Shown: positions 28,256-37,476 of the stretch, piece after piece | Position numbering within the stretch: position 1 is the stretch's first letter | How the letters are laid out: every line of letters starts with the position of its first letter | Origin: Agaribacterium haliotis | Lineage (GTDB): Bacteria; Pseudomonadota; Gammaproteobacteria; Pseudomonadales; Cellvibrionaceae | Length of the DNA: 64,000 nt | Reading direction: 5' to 3' | NCBI RefSeq assembly: GCF_002312815.1 | Contig: NZ_NKQJ01000009.1 | Span: 153,102-217,101 of the forward strand | Translations under genes and position numbers: made by a program | Notes under the pieces: model-generated | Told to the model about the DNA's origin: nothing | The model's database searches: none | Seen by the model: only the letters and a program-made list of their open reading frames with translations

Positions 28256-28990
28256 ATGAAGCAGCCAAAACACCCAACACAACTTGTGTACAGCTTAAGT
28301 AAGCTACTCGCCACAAAGTTAAAACTAGAGCTCGTACGCCCGAGCTTTGCCGGGGCGCAAGGCCAACAAAATGTGGGTGCGCAGAGTTTGCAGACGCACA
28401 GCACGCAGATAAGTTGGCAGTTTCAACTGCACGAGCGGCGCGTTGGTTTTTTTAGCGACTACGTTGTTATTGCTATCGAAGCTTATAGTCGTTTTACCTT
28501 GCTGTTAGCTTACACTGCGAGTTTGCCTACGTGGCAACAAATCGAGAAAGATTTTCAGCTGCTGTGGATGGAGCAACTTGCTCTGCATTTGGGGCGTACG
28601 AATCTGGTGTACGATCAAGGTGATATGGATTTGATTCTTACACAGTATAAAAGCTTGGCGCCGCCACAGATGGTTCGCAATCTGGATCAGAGCATTAGCG
28701 GCCACATAACCGATAGCAAACACTGGATAGAAGACTATTGCCAGCAGCTAAATATTGACCGCTTTAGCGAAAAACACGCCTGGAACTTACAAGAACATAT
28801 CAACATGAATAAAAAACGGGCTAAAAAAGCCGGTGGTGGCAAAGAATCTTTTGTACCACTTGAGCGTTTTCTCGACGACAGTTTGTACCGTTTTGCCAAA
28901 GGTTTGTGTAAAAGCGCTGAACAAGGCGCCAAAACTAAAGATTTCCCAAATCCTCACCGGCGGAATGTTTCTTTAACTGTGGTAAGTTGA
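28256..28990 (+). CDS. Hypothetical protein, 244 residues
   Basis: I do not recognise this protein. It has no signal peptide and no membrane segment. The N-terminal half looks alpha/beta (WQFQLHERRVGFFSDYVVIA, AYSRFTLLLAYT), with Trp-containing helices in the middle (WQQIEKDFQLLWMEQLALHL). The C-terminal part is basic (INMNKKRAKKAGGGKESF), which could suit nucleic acid binding. It lies in the block between gmk and yicC, upstream of ggt. Confidence 0.7.
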   Translation: MKQPKHPTQLVYSLSKLLATKLKLELVRPSFAGAQGQQNVGAQSLQTHSTQISWQFQLHERRVGFFSDYVVIAIEAYSRFTLLLAYTASLPTWQQIEKDFQLLWMEQLALHLGRTNLVYDQGDMDLILTQYKSLAPPQMVRNLDQSISGHITDSKHWIEDYCQQLNIDRFSEKHAWNLQEHINMNKKRAKKAGGGKESFVPLERFLDDSLYRFAKGLCKSAEQGAKTKDFPNPHRRNVSLTVVS

Positions 28991-29058
28991 GCTTTATTCA
29001 GCAGCGACTTACAGCGAAGGCCGCCTCGATTGAACAGGCTTAAGCTGAAAAAAGCGGG

Positions 29059-30837
29059 ATGACACAGGGAATGATTATGCCTAAGTACCGGGCCAATTTT
29101 GTATACACTCATATTTGCATTATTTTTAGCTGCGCGCTTATTTTGCTGCCTGGCTGCTTATACGCAGCCGATCTTCAAGAGCCAGATGGCCTGATAAATT
29201 ATTACGATCGTTTTCACCCCACTATCGCTCGTGCGGGCATGGTGGTGAGCCAAAATGAAATTGCCAGCGAAGTGGGCGCACAAATATTAAAACAAGGTGG
29301 CAATGCTATTGATGCCGCGGTAGCAACAGCCTTTAGCCTGGCGGTAACGCTGCCGCGGGCTGGCAACTTAACTGGCGGCGGTTTTATGCTGCTGTATCTG
29401 GCTGAAGAGGATACTAGCCTAACGATAAACTACCGGGAAGTTGCCCCTGCCGCTGCTAGCGAAAATATGTTCCTCGATAAAAATAGCGAACCCGTTGCAG
29501 ACCTGTCTTTACATACGCTCGCTGCAGCGGGTGTACCCGGTACAGTTGCCGGCCTATTTTATGCGCACTCTAACTACGGCAAATTAAGCTGGAAACAAGT
29601 TATTAAGCCGGCGGAAAAGCTTGCTCGCCAGGGCATCGTTTTTAACGACGATATGTACCGCAACTTTGCAATTACTGAAGGCTTGAGACAAAACCCCGAG
29701 TCTTGCCGGGTATATTTTAAACCCGGCTGTAATTTGTATCGCCCCGGCGATATTTTTAAACAAACAGATTTAGCAAATACGCTAGCCTATATTGCCAGGC
29801 ACGGTCGCGACGGCTTTTACAAAGGCAAGATTGCTAAACAAATCATTGCAGAGATGGAAAAATCTGGCGGTTTGATTAGCGCTGAAGATTTAGCGAATTA
29901 CCAGGTTGAAATAAGGCCTGCCATCCGCGGCACCTTTAATGGTTACGACATTGTCACAATGCCGCCACCGAGTTCCGGCGGCGTGCATCTGGTACAGATG
30001 TTAAACATGTTTGAAGTGTTGGCGAGCAAAGATTTAAGCCCCGGCAGTGCAAAACTGATGCATATACAGGCGGAGATTTTCAAGCGCGCCTACGCAGACC
30101 GCAGCAAATATTTGGGTGATACCGACTTTGTGAAAGTGCCCACCGCCGGTTTAACAGATAAAAAATATGCGCGTGAATTAGCGAAGACCATTAAAGCGGG
30201 GGCAATTACGCCGTCAGATAAAATTCACCCGGGTAAACCACCCGGTTATGAAAGCCCGGATACAACACATTTTTCTGCCGTTGATAAAGCCGGCAACGTT
30301 GTCAGCAGCACCTATACCCTAAACCACAGCTTTGGCAGCGGCATTACTATTCCCGGTACCGGCATGCTGATGAATAACACTATGGACGATTTTGTCGCAA
30401 AGGCGGGGGTGCCCAATAGTTATGGCCTTGTTGGCGGTAAAGCTAATGCGATTGCGCCACTTAAGCACCCTTTAAGTTCAATGACACCGACCATCGTATT
30501 TAAAAATGGCAAACCCTTTCTTGCCACCGGCACACCCGGTGGCAGCAAAATTATTTCGGCTGTTTTTCAGCAGCTGGTTAATGTGCTGTTTTTTGATATG
30601 AATCTTGCCGAAGCAACCAATGCCCCGCGCATACACCACCAGTGGCAGCCAGATGTCCTCTATGTTGAAGAGGGTGTAAATACCGACAGCATAGCGCTGC
30701 TTAAAAATATGGGTTACAAAGTTGAGCTTTCTAAAAGCCTGGGTAGCCTGCAAAGCCTTATGCTAAAAGACGGCGCCGCACTCGGCGCAGCCGACCCGCG
30801 CAGGCCACATGCCAAAGCGGTAGCGGTGGATCACTAG
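29059..30837 (+). CDS. ggt: Gamma-glutamyltransferase
   Basis: The protein is 592 residues if started at 29059, or 586 from ATG 29077, which has AGGGA 8 bases upstream. A signal segment (ICIIFSCALILLPGCLYA) precedes the mature enzyme, which hydrolyses or transfers the gamma-glutamyl group of glutathione in the periplasm. It is made as a precursor that cuts itself at the Thr of TTHFSAVDKAGN (~residue 400). The downstream segments TYTLNHSFGSGI, NNTMDDF and PLSSMTPTIV are conserved. Confidence 0.93.
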   Translation: MTQGMIMPKYRANFVYTHICIIFSCALILLPGCLYAADLQEPDGLINYYDRFHPTIARAGMVVSQNEIASEVGAQILKQGGNAIDAAVATAFSLAVTLPRAGNLTGGGFMLLYLAEEDTSLTINYREVAPAAASENMFLDKNSEPVADLSLHTLAAAGVPGTVAGLFYAHSNYGKLSWKQVIKPAEKLARQGIVFNDDMYRNFAITEGLRQNPESCRVYFKPGCNLYRPGDIFKQTDLANTLAYIARHGRDGFYKGKIAKQIIAEMEKSGGLISAEDLANYQVEIRPAIRGTFNGYDIVTMPPPSSGGVHLVQMLNMFEVLASKDLSPGSAKLMHIQAEIFKRAYADRSKYLGDTDFVKVPTAGLTDKKYARELAKTIKAGAITPSDKIHPGKPPGYESPDTTHFSAVDKAGNVVSSTYTLNHSFGSGITIPGTGMLMNNTMDDFVAKAGVPNSYGLVGGKANAIAPLKHPLSSMTPTIVFKNGKPFLATGTPGGSKIISAVFQQLVNVLFFDMNLAEATNAPRIHHQWQPDVLYVEEGVNTDSIALLKNMGYKVELSKSLGSLQSLMLKDGAALGAADPRRPHAKAVAVDH

Positions 30838-30921
30838 ATAAGCTGCCTGAAGCAAAGCACACGGTGTCGAAACTTTGGGGGGCTAGCCACTACCGTTTTA
30901 CACAGAGTTAGTCTCTCTGTT

Positions 30922-30941
30922 ATGGATACAATAATGACCAT
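30922..30941. promoter_or_regulatory. HipB operator 1 (candidate)
   Basis: ATGGATACAATAATGACCAT is a near-palindrome (ATGG...CCAT). It lies 52 bp before hipB and closely matches the reverse complement of the second site at 30963. HipB in E. coli binds paired inverted repeats upstream of its operon. Confidence 0.65.
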
Positions 30942-30958
30942 TTGGCTTATTTTTGACC

Positions 30959-30982
30959 TATAATGGATATTATTGTGTCCAT
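30959..30982 (+). promoter_or_regulatory. hipBA -10 element and HipB operator 2
   Basis: TATAAT at 30959-30964 overlaps a second near-palindrome, ATGGA-N10-TCCAT, at 30963-30982. Repressor bound here would block the -10 element, while the first site lies in the region expected for -35 contacts. This is what a self-repressed toxin-antitoxin operon needs. Confidence 0.6.
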
Positions 30983-30993
30983 GGTCTTAAGCG

Positions 30994-31287
30994 ATGAAAT
31001 ATACTCTTCTAGCCGAATCCGATGTCCAGCAGGCTTTTGCCAAGCACCTTCGCTCGTTGAGAGAGCGAGCGGGTTTATCCAGAGAGGCCTTGGCCGAACG
31101 CAGCACTGTACCCTCGGCAACAATCAAGAAGTTTGAGTTAAGCGGTCAAATCTCATTTCGCCAATTGCTGCTGCTGTGGCAGTGCCTTGATGACCTAAAG
31201 CGCCTATATGGCTTAACGCAAGCCAATGCAATTAGCGGAGCTCAGGCACCCACTTCGATTGAAGAGGTGCTAAAAGGTGGCCTTTAA
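30994..31287 (+). CDS. HipB-like antitoxin/repressor (XRE family)
   Basis: This 97-residue protein has a Xre-type helix-turn-helix (LRERAGLSREALAERSTVPSATIKKFE, here read in two parts: LSREALAERS and VPSATIKKFE). It sits directly before, and overlaps by 11 bp, a HipA kinase gene. It should repress the operon through the two operators upstream and neutralise HipA by direct binding. Confidence 0.88.
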   Translation: MKYTLLAESDVQQAFAKHLRSLRERAGLSREALAERSTVPSATIKKFELSGQISFRQLLLLWQCLDDLKRLYGLTQANAISGAQAPTSIEEVLKGGL

Positions 31288-32572
31288 ACCGGTGCAAAAA
31301 CTCGAGGTCTTTCGCACGCTGCAAACAGGCGAGAAGTTACCAGTGGGGGTGCTTGCACAAAATCAGCAGGCCGTGTTTTTCCAATATGAACAATCTTATC
31401 TAAAGCGTTTTAGCAACTTATCTCCGTTTGCCTTAAATTTTGATGCCTCACTGCAGCAAGCTCCGCTAACGCCGCATTTCGGCTTACACGGTGTTTTTGC
31501 TGATGCGCTGCCGGATGGCTGGGGATTATTGCTGCAGGATCGCGTGTTTCGTAAGCAGGGTTTATTGCCTGGCAACCTTACCGCGATGGACAGATTGGCC
31601 TTTGTCGGCAACTCAGCCCTTGGTGCGCTATCGTTCGTCCCCGTTTCTAGTTACCAAAGTGACAAGACTAATGACGCAAGCCTGGCGGTGTTAGGTCTTA
31701 ATGCTCAAAAGATTTTTGATGGACAAACTGACGAGGTGTTAGCCGCGCTGATTGCGGCCGGTAGTTCTGGTGGGGCAAGGCCCAAGGCTCAAGTCTTTTT
31801 TAATAAAGACGCGGCTGAGCAATGCAGTACTCAAGTCTCAGCTGATAGCAATGCCTGGATAGTAAAATTTACGTCTTCTAACTTAGCCTTGGGCCATGAA
31901 GAAGGCTTGTGCGAAGCGGCCTATCTGACACTTGCACAGAGGGCGGGCTTAAATCCACCTGAATGGACCTTGCTTGCAGCACCTAAACAGTCAGGAGCAA
32001 GTCGTTGGTTGGCAGTAAAGCGCTTTGATTGTGTGGCAAAAGCGCATACAGCAGCAGAGGCGTTAGGCCGTCGCCATTTGATCAGCGCTTGTGGTTTACT
32101 GGACGCAGACTTCCGCACCCCGAGCCTTGATTACGAAGATTTAATTAAAGCGACCAAGATGCTGTGCCGCTCACCGGCAGCGGGACAGCTGCAGTTTAAA
32201 AGAGCGATTTTTAATTTATTGTTCTGCAACCACGACGACCACAGTAAAAACTTTGCGTTTTTGCAGGATGACAGTGGCCAATGGCAGCCAGCACCTTTTT
32301 ACGATGTAACCTTTAGCCCCCATCCTTTTGGTGAGCATGCGATGGCTTATGCGGGCTTTGCTAAAGAACCGCCAATTAAAGCTTTGCAGAAATTGGCCGA
32401 TGTAGCGGGTTTTACGCGCTGGTCTCAGGCGGAAGCGCTTATTCGCGAACAGATTGAGCTGGTATCGGAGTTTAGTGAGGTGGCTCGGGGTTTGGGTGTA
32501 AAAAACGAAACAGTCGGTTTAATTAGCAAACAAATACAAGCTGCTAGTTCTCGGGTTTTAAAGCTGCTTTAG
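31277..32572 (+). CDS. HipA-family serine/threonine kinase toxin
   Basis: This 431-residue protein has the HipA fold. The N-terminal subdomain includes HFGLHGVFADALPDGWGLLL. A Gly-rich loop is seen at SSGGARPKAQV (~165). The catalytic loop is CNHDDHSKNFAF (~320), with the metal-binding aspartate in YDVTFSPH. E. coli HipA stops translation by phosphorylating GltX, but relatives vary in target. Translation is coupled to hipB by the 11 bp overlap. Catalytic residues look intact. Confidence 0.9.
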   Translation: MAFKPVQKLEVFRTLQTGEKLPVGVLAQNQQAVFFQYEQSYLKRFSNLSPFALNFDASLQQAPLTPHFGLHGVFADALPDGWGLLLQDRVFRKQGLLPGNLTAMDRLAFVGNSALGALSFVPVSSYQSDKTNDASLAVLGLNAQKIFDGQTDEVLAALIAAGSSGGARPKAQVFFNKDAAEQCSTQVSADSNAWIVKFTSSNLALGHEEGLCEAAYLTLAQRAGLNPPEWTLLAAPKQSGASRWLAVKRFDCVAKAHTAAEALGRRHLISACGLLDADFRTPSLDYEDLIKATKMLCRSPAAGQLQFKRAIFNLLFCNHDDHSKNFAFLQDDSGQWQPAPFYDVTFSPHPFGEHAMAYAGFAKEPPIKALQKLADVAGFTRWSQAEALIREQIELVSEFSEVARGLGVKNETVGLISKQIQAASSRVLKLL

Positions 32573-32831
32573 CTTTTACATTAAGTGCTTGGGTCATAAT
32601 ATCGTTACTCAATTCTCCTAGTGACAACTTTGGATGCTAATCTGCGTTTTCCGATGAGATTTACGATTATATTCGCTCGTGCAGTATTCTGATCTAGCGA
32701 CTCTTGGTTCTGAATAGCACTATAGTACCCAGGAGAGGACTGGGAACCATACCACCGTAACCCACTGATCTAAGGCCAGATTATGAGTGAATACCAAATT
32801 CTAACGGGTATTCTGACGGGTAGAGTTCGAC

Positions 32832-34886
32832 CTAGCGAGCCTGTGCAGGTTGAAGGAGCTTCGGGGGAAGCCTTATTAGGTGGTGCTTTGTGTCTCCCAC
32901 ACAATCTCGATAGATGTCATCTCGCTGATCAAATGAAGCGGCTACGACGGTTTGTAGGCCTGTCTCGCTCGCGACAGTGGATAGAAGCTCCTTTACATGT
33001 TCGATAGCCATTGAGTGTTGGGCTGGTTCATCAAACACTAGTATCCCAAAGTGGTTACCACTATTCTCTCTAGACGTACGATATAGGGAGATTACATACG
33101 ACCAAATCAGCCTAACAAAATCACTGGCTGAAGAGTCAGATTTTATATCTGTTTGCATTTCTCTAAGTTCGATACCAGCAAGGTAGGGGAATAGTGTCCC
33201 TTTATTGATTTCGATATCTTCTGTTGATGCACTTCTGTAGCCAAATTTGTCAGCAAGTTCCCTGAAATCGATCTCAAATGTCGCGATCTTGTTGAAGTCA
33301 GATTTTGATAAACTCTTTGGGATTGAGTTCAGGTCTTTTTTCAGGCCTTTTAAAGCGTCTCTAAGGATGATGAATTTGTCTAAAGATTGATCAATTTTAG
33401 CGCTTGTTTCATTTGATCTATTAAGTGACTCTTCGGCTTGGATTTTCAACCTGATATCACTCTCTTGAATAGAGTCTGAGGACTGTAGATCTCGTTTCAA
33501 GCTAAGTACCATCGATTTTTGCTCGACAATCTCTCTAGCGACTGAATTTGATTGGGTTGTTAGCTCTTGGATTTGCCCTTCTAAGCCAACTATATAACGG
33601 GCAACCATTTTTTTTTGTTTTTCTATATAAGAGATGTTTTCGTCAATTGTCATCGGGTAAAACATCGTATCAGCTAACATCAACGCATCATCTACTGCTT
33701 GATGGCACGATGGGCATTGGTCTTTAGCGATCTCTAGCGAATTTTCTGCACCAAAGCTTTTAAGTTTCCTAGCAACTTTGTTCTTTTCTAAGTCTTCGCT
33801 TAAAGAAGACAGGTTTTCCTGGTGATTACGGAGTCTGGACGAGGATAAACAAAGCTCAGTAGACAAGCGATCAGACATCGAGATCAAATCTTTCAACGAA
33901 GACTTTGCTTCGTTATATCGATGTAATTGCTCAGAGGACTGGGGTTCGTGATTTGAAGATTTCTGTTCGATGTCCCTTAGAAGAGATATAAGGGTACGGT
34001 GATAATCAGGTAACGCTACATCTTCACCCTTATAGTGTTTAAAAATGGTTGTAAGTGCCTTCTCAAAATCAACATCGGGCTTTGATGGGACTCCTCGGAC
34101 GATCATTTCTTCTGATTCACTAACTAGTTGAAGCAAAGAGCACTCTTCAGCCCACTTTGTCGTTAACTCAGCAATTTCGGCCAAATTTTGATCGCGTTTG
34201 CGCTCGTTCTCGAATACATCCAAATTCAAGATGTATTGAATGACCTTTAGCTTGGCCTCCCTGATAGCGAAATACGGAATGTTAGCAAGGTAGTCAGTCC
34301 ATCCCCTTTTCTGCTCAATTAGAAGTGCTGAAAAGATGCACTGAAGGTACAGCTTTGTCTCTCCACCAGTAGAGGAAGAAACTTTAGGGAGCTGAATACC
34401 AAGAAAGTCCTCTAAGTATCTAAAATAACCAGTTTGGAGGTGTTGAGCTGAGCCTTTGTCATGAATATAAGTTGGTTGTACTGCATAATTTTTGTCTGGA
34501 TCGGTGAGGTAAGCCCCTTGAATCACCTCGATGAGCTTGGGGCTCTTCGTGTCAGATTTAATAGAACGCTTTAATACAACAGTCTTTTCAGATGTATTTG
34601 TAATCTCGAGATACACAAAAGAGCTTATGATTGAGCACTTGGCCTCGGTAGGAGATAAAAGGTGGTCTTTCAGAGTGTATGGTAAAGATTTGGTTCCTTG
34701 CCCTCCGACGAGCTCTTCCATACCGATAGAATATATAAGAGCGTTGATCAAGGTGCTTTTACCCGAGGAGTTGTCACCACGGATAACGTTAAGACCGTCT
34801 TTAAATTCACACTCAAAAGCGTAGTCACCATCGCTCGTATGTAGTTCAATCTTAAATCTATTGAGCTTTAGTTTTCCTAGTTCCAT
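32832..34886 (-). CDS. Rad50/SMC-like ATPase of a three-component defence-type cassette
   Basis: This 684-residue ABC-type ATPase has Walker A (RGDNSSGKST, ~36-45) at the N-terminus and Walker B (GILVFDEPAQHS, ~613) near the C-terminus. Between them are two coiled-coil arms (about 240-385 and 410-540) joined by a CPSC motif (~390) like the zinc hook of Rad50. It overlaps the preceding small gene by 10 bp. The layout matches the ATPases of ABC-three-component and Lamassu (LmuB/DdmC) systems, which sense foreign DNA and activate an effector. The region is visibly more A+T-rich than its surroundings, suggesting transfer. Confidence 0.85.
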   Translation of the reverse strand: MELGKLKLNRFKIELHTSDGDYAFECEFKDGLNVIRGDNSSGKSTLINALIYSIGMEELVGGQGTKSLPYTLKDHLLSPTEAKCSIISSFVYLEITNTSEKTVVLKRSIKSDTKSPKLIEVIQGAYLTDPDKNYAVQPTYIHDKGSAQHLQTGYFRYLEDFLGIQLPKVSSSTGGETKLYLQCIFSALLIEQKRGWTDYLANIPYFAIREAKLKVIQYILNLDVFENERKRDQNLAEIAELTTKWAEECSLLQLVSESEEMIVRGVPSKPDVDFEKALTTIFKHYKGEDVALPDYHRTLISLLRDIEQKSSNHEPQSSEQLHRYNEAKSSLKDLISMSDRLSTELCLSSSRLRNHQENLSSLSEDLEKNKVARKLKSFGAENSLEIAKDQCPSCHQAVDDALMLADTMFYPMTIDENISYIEKQKKMVARYIVGLEGQIQELTTQSNSVAREIVEQKSMVLSLKRDLQSSDSIQESDIRLKIQAEESLNRSNETSAKIDQSLDKFIILRDALKGLKKDLNSIPKSLSKSDFNKIATFEIDFRELADKFGYRSASTEDIEINKGTLFPYLAGIELREMQTDIKSDSSASDFVRLIWSYVISLYRTSRENSGNHFGILVFDEPAQHSMAIEHVKELLSTVASETGLQTVVAASFDQRDDIYRDCVGDTKHHLIRLPPKLLQPAQAR

Positions 34887-35317
34887 TTTTCAACAATCCC
34901 TTGAACCAATGTTTCAGTAATACCTTTACCAATACGCTGTAAGTAAGTTGATTCGGGCAGTTCTTGGCCTTCCTTTTTGGCTTTGAGCATTAACTCCTTT
35001 CCTTCCTTGGTTATAGAGTAATTGTCTTTATTTTGCTCTATTAGCCCCTGAGCAACCCCGAACTGTAATCCAAAGTTAAGTGCTGGATCGATCCCCCATA
35101 CTTTAAAGGGGATGGTGGAATCTTCGATGACCGTTGCTAGCTGCTCCTTTCGTTCAGGAGATTTGAGAATCCAATTGATAAGGTGCAGCCGAATTAGGCT
35201 CGATTTACCCCCTCTAGAGCTATAGTGAAGTACAGACAAAATCTGAAAAATCTTATAGATAGGCCGATAGTCCGCGATTAGAGGCATGGGCTTTCTTTGA
35301 AATCGAATCTTGCTCAT
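34877..35317 (-). CDS. Small middle component of the three-gene cassette
   Basis: The start is set at ATG 35317 (MSKIRFQRKPMPLIADYRPI), which overlaps the upstream stop as ATGA and gives 146 residues. A frame start 33 bases further upstream is less likely. The protein looks helical with a winged-helix-like end (NYSITKEGKELML). Middle components of ABC-three-component systems are small, divergent helical proteins that bridge effector and ATPase. That role here is inferred from gene order and the overlaps on both sides. Confidence 0.7.
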   Translation of the reverse strand: MSKIRFQRKPMPLIADYRPIYKIFQILSVLHYSSRGGKSSLIRLHLINWILKSPERKEQLATVIEDSTIPFKVWGIDPALNFGLQFGVAQGLIEQNKDNYSITKEGKELMLKAKKEGQELPESTYLQRIGKGITETLVQGIVEKWN

Positions 35318-36238
35318 GGCTCTAACTCCAGTGGGCATAATGCTATCCACCTAGATACCATGCTGTTTGCAAGTTTGTGCCTGTCAGTATCGTTTAGCTC
35401 TGGTACTGCCTCTTTAATTCGAAGTTTTAGTTCTGACCTAACTTTCTCTACGAGCTTTTCAGCCGTGTCAGTCCAAGTGATACATATCTCTTCAACTTCG
35501 ATTTGAAACTGTGTAAAACACTTTTCTAGCTTGAAGAAAATCTCGGAAGCCTCGCTCTCTATCTTCTTTAGGTCTTTATCCCCATTGATCCAGTTGTCGC
35601 TAGTACGTTCATTTAGCTTCTGGTGCTTACGAAGATTTAAATTACCTTGTTCATCTAGGCACCGATAGGAGTTTTTTCTGGCTATATTTTCATCGTACTC
35701 GGTGTATTGGCTTGGGTCTGCTTGCTGTAGGGGCTCTCTGGGAATAAAGCTAACTTTCTTACCTTCGGTAATATCAAGCTCTCGAATCTCAGTAGCATAA
35801 AAGCCCGCATCGTGAATTAGAACTTCAACGTTTTCATCTAATAGGTCTAATCTCCATGACTGGATCTCTTGAGCCTTGTTTGTTGCATGCCTAAGAAGTC
35901 GATGGTTATTAACTTGGGGGGTTATAAAGATCCATTTAGATATTTTGCGGTTGCCAATACGTTCAAGTATGTCGGACTCATACAGCTTAAGCTTGTTCAG
36001 GTCGTCTGTGATCTTGTCTCTTTGGTTCTCGTAGAGCTCTTTTTGAGTGTAATGCTTGTCAGGGCAGTAGCACTGAATAGCAATTCCTTTGTTTAATACA
36101 AAGCCTTCGATACCAAAGTCACCAGGAGAAGCGGGCATTTCTTGGTATCCGTCATGTACATACTTGCGTTTTATAGATGAGCTGACAAGTCGCTTCCCAG
36201 GAATCCCCGTCAAATGTTCCGTATTCAGTTACAAGCAT
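35314..36238 (-). CDS. Nuclease-like effector of the cassette, apparently frameshifted near the start
   Basis: From 36213 down, a frame of 299 codons from a TTG reads through to 35314. It contains ASPGDFGIEGF and IAIQCYCPD, a pattern like the D...QxK core of PD-(D/E)XK nucleases but with Tyr in place of Lys. In another frame, ATG 36238 has GGAAG 5 bases upstream and starts MLVTEYGTFDGDSWEATCQ. This joins the main frame if one base of the AAAA run at 36172-36169 is skipped. That gives ...LIYK-RKYVHDGYQEM, which reads as a natural start. A one-base insertion, a programmed shift or a sequencing error could explain it. It would be the effector gene of the cassette. Confidence 0.65.
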
Positions 36239-36500
36239 CAATACTTCCGAGTTAGTGAGGCTTAGCCTCTTCCTATTTCTAAGTAAGTAGTTTTAAAGAA
36301 TTTGCATTTGTTTTGCAAACTACACAATCTGAGACACCCTAATATATTGATGTGGGCCTACTCAAAATCTATCCCAAAATTCAATTTTGAATCTACTAGA
36401 GTTTTCAAAACGCGGGATCTTTGGGGGGAGTGAAAACTTAAGAGGTGGCTGAGCCCTTCAGATGTAAAGGGCTGATACTAGGTAGAATAGGCGAAATAAT
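36239..36500. promoter_or_regulatory. A+T-rich leader of the three-gene cassette
   Basis: This stretch holds the likely promoter of the minus-strand cassette. Short inverted repeats are present: TTTGCA-TTTGTT-TTGCAAA-like at 36302-36319, CAAAATTCAATTTTG around 36371-36390, and AGCCCTT/AAGGGCT at 36452-36473. No gene is seen. No regulator site can be named. Confidence 0.35.
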
Positions 36501-37370
36501 TTATTCAATATTCTGAATCTGCTCCCGCATCTGCTCAATAAACACCTTTAAATCTACAGCACTTTGCGTCACATCACTGGCCATGCTCTTTGAGCTTAGG
36601 GTATTGGCTTCGCGATTTAATTCTTGCATTAAAAAGTCGAGGCGGCGGCCGATGGGGTTGTTGCTGCTTAAGGTGCGCTTAACTTCGACGATATGGGCTT
36701 TGAGGCGGTCGAGCTCTTCGGCTACGTCGGCTTTTTGCGCTACAAAAACAAGTTCTTGCGTAAGCCTGTCCTGGTCGACTTCAAGTTGCAGGCTTTTGAG
36801 CTTTTCTTCGAGTTTGTTTTTGTGGGCGGTTAATATTTCGGGCATGCGTTTTTCGACAATATCGACTTGTTCGCCGATGGCGTCTAAGCGCTGCTCGATC
36901 AGTTTCGCGAGCTCTACACCTTCGCGCTCGCGGTTTTCTACAAGCTTGTCTAGCGTGCTGTTGAATAGCTCAGCGGCGAGCTGTGCGAGTTCGTCTTTGT
37001 CGAGTTCTTCGGCTTTAATTACGCCGGGCCAGCGCAGAATATCGAGCGGGTCGATGCGCTGTCCGTCGGGGCCGAGTTTGCCGGAAATTGTATCGGCAAG
37101 TTGAATCAGGTTGTCGGCGAGGGCTTCGTTTAAAGCCAGTTCGCTCTGCTCGCTGTTTTCGTATTTAACGTGCAGCATGGCTTCAACTTTGCCGCGAGCG
37201 AGTTGTTTTTTTAAGGCTGTGCGCAAATCACCTTCAATTGCGCGAAGGCTTTCGGGAAGGCGCAGGCTCGGTTCGAGATAGCGGTGGTTTACGCTGCGAA
37301 TTTCACAGGCGAGCGTACCCCAAGCATAGCTTTGTTCCAGGCGGGCGAAGCCGGTCATACTGCGTGGCAT
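36501..37370 (-). CDS. yicC: YicC/YloC family endoribonuclease
   Basis: This 289-residue protein has the N-terminal MTGFARLEQSYAWGTLACEI and the C-terminal block NPIGRRLDFLMQELNREANT, both signatures of YicC. The family has been shown to act as an endoribonuclease on some RNAs. It is divergent from rph, as in pseudomonads, but gmk no longer follows directly. Confidence 0.94.
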   Translation of the reverse strand: MPRSMTGFARLEQSYAWGTLACEIRSVNHRYLEPSLRLPESLRAIEGDLRTALKKQLARGKVEAMLHVKYENSEQSELALNEALADNLIQLADTISGKLGPDGQRIDPLDILRWPGVIKAEELDKDELAQLAAELFNSTLDKLVENREREGVELAKLIEQRLDAIGEQVDIVEKRMPEILTAHKNKLEEKLKSLQLEVDQDRLTQELVFVAQKADVAEELDRLKAHIVEVKRTLSSNNPIGRRLDFLMQELNREANTLSSKSMASDVTQSAVDLKVFIEQMREQIQNIE

Positions 37371-37476
37371 GTTGTGCTCATCTTGTTATTTAAAGGCCGC
37401 TTATCTTAGCACTGTTTAGCACCTCGGGCAGGCTCTGTTGTGCGATAATGGCGCGCATTAAAATAGGAGCTTTAGC

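Noticed and set aside
32783..33007. 74-codon plus-strand frame MSEYQILTG...
   Set aside because: Most of it is antisense to the conserved C-terminus of the ATPase. The start has a fair ribosome site, but the protein resembles nothing I know.
36583..37104. 173-codon frame antisense to yicC
   Set aside because: It is Ser-rich shadow sequence opposite a conserved gene.
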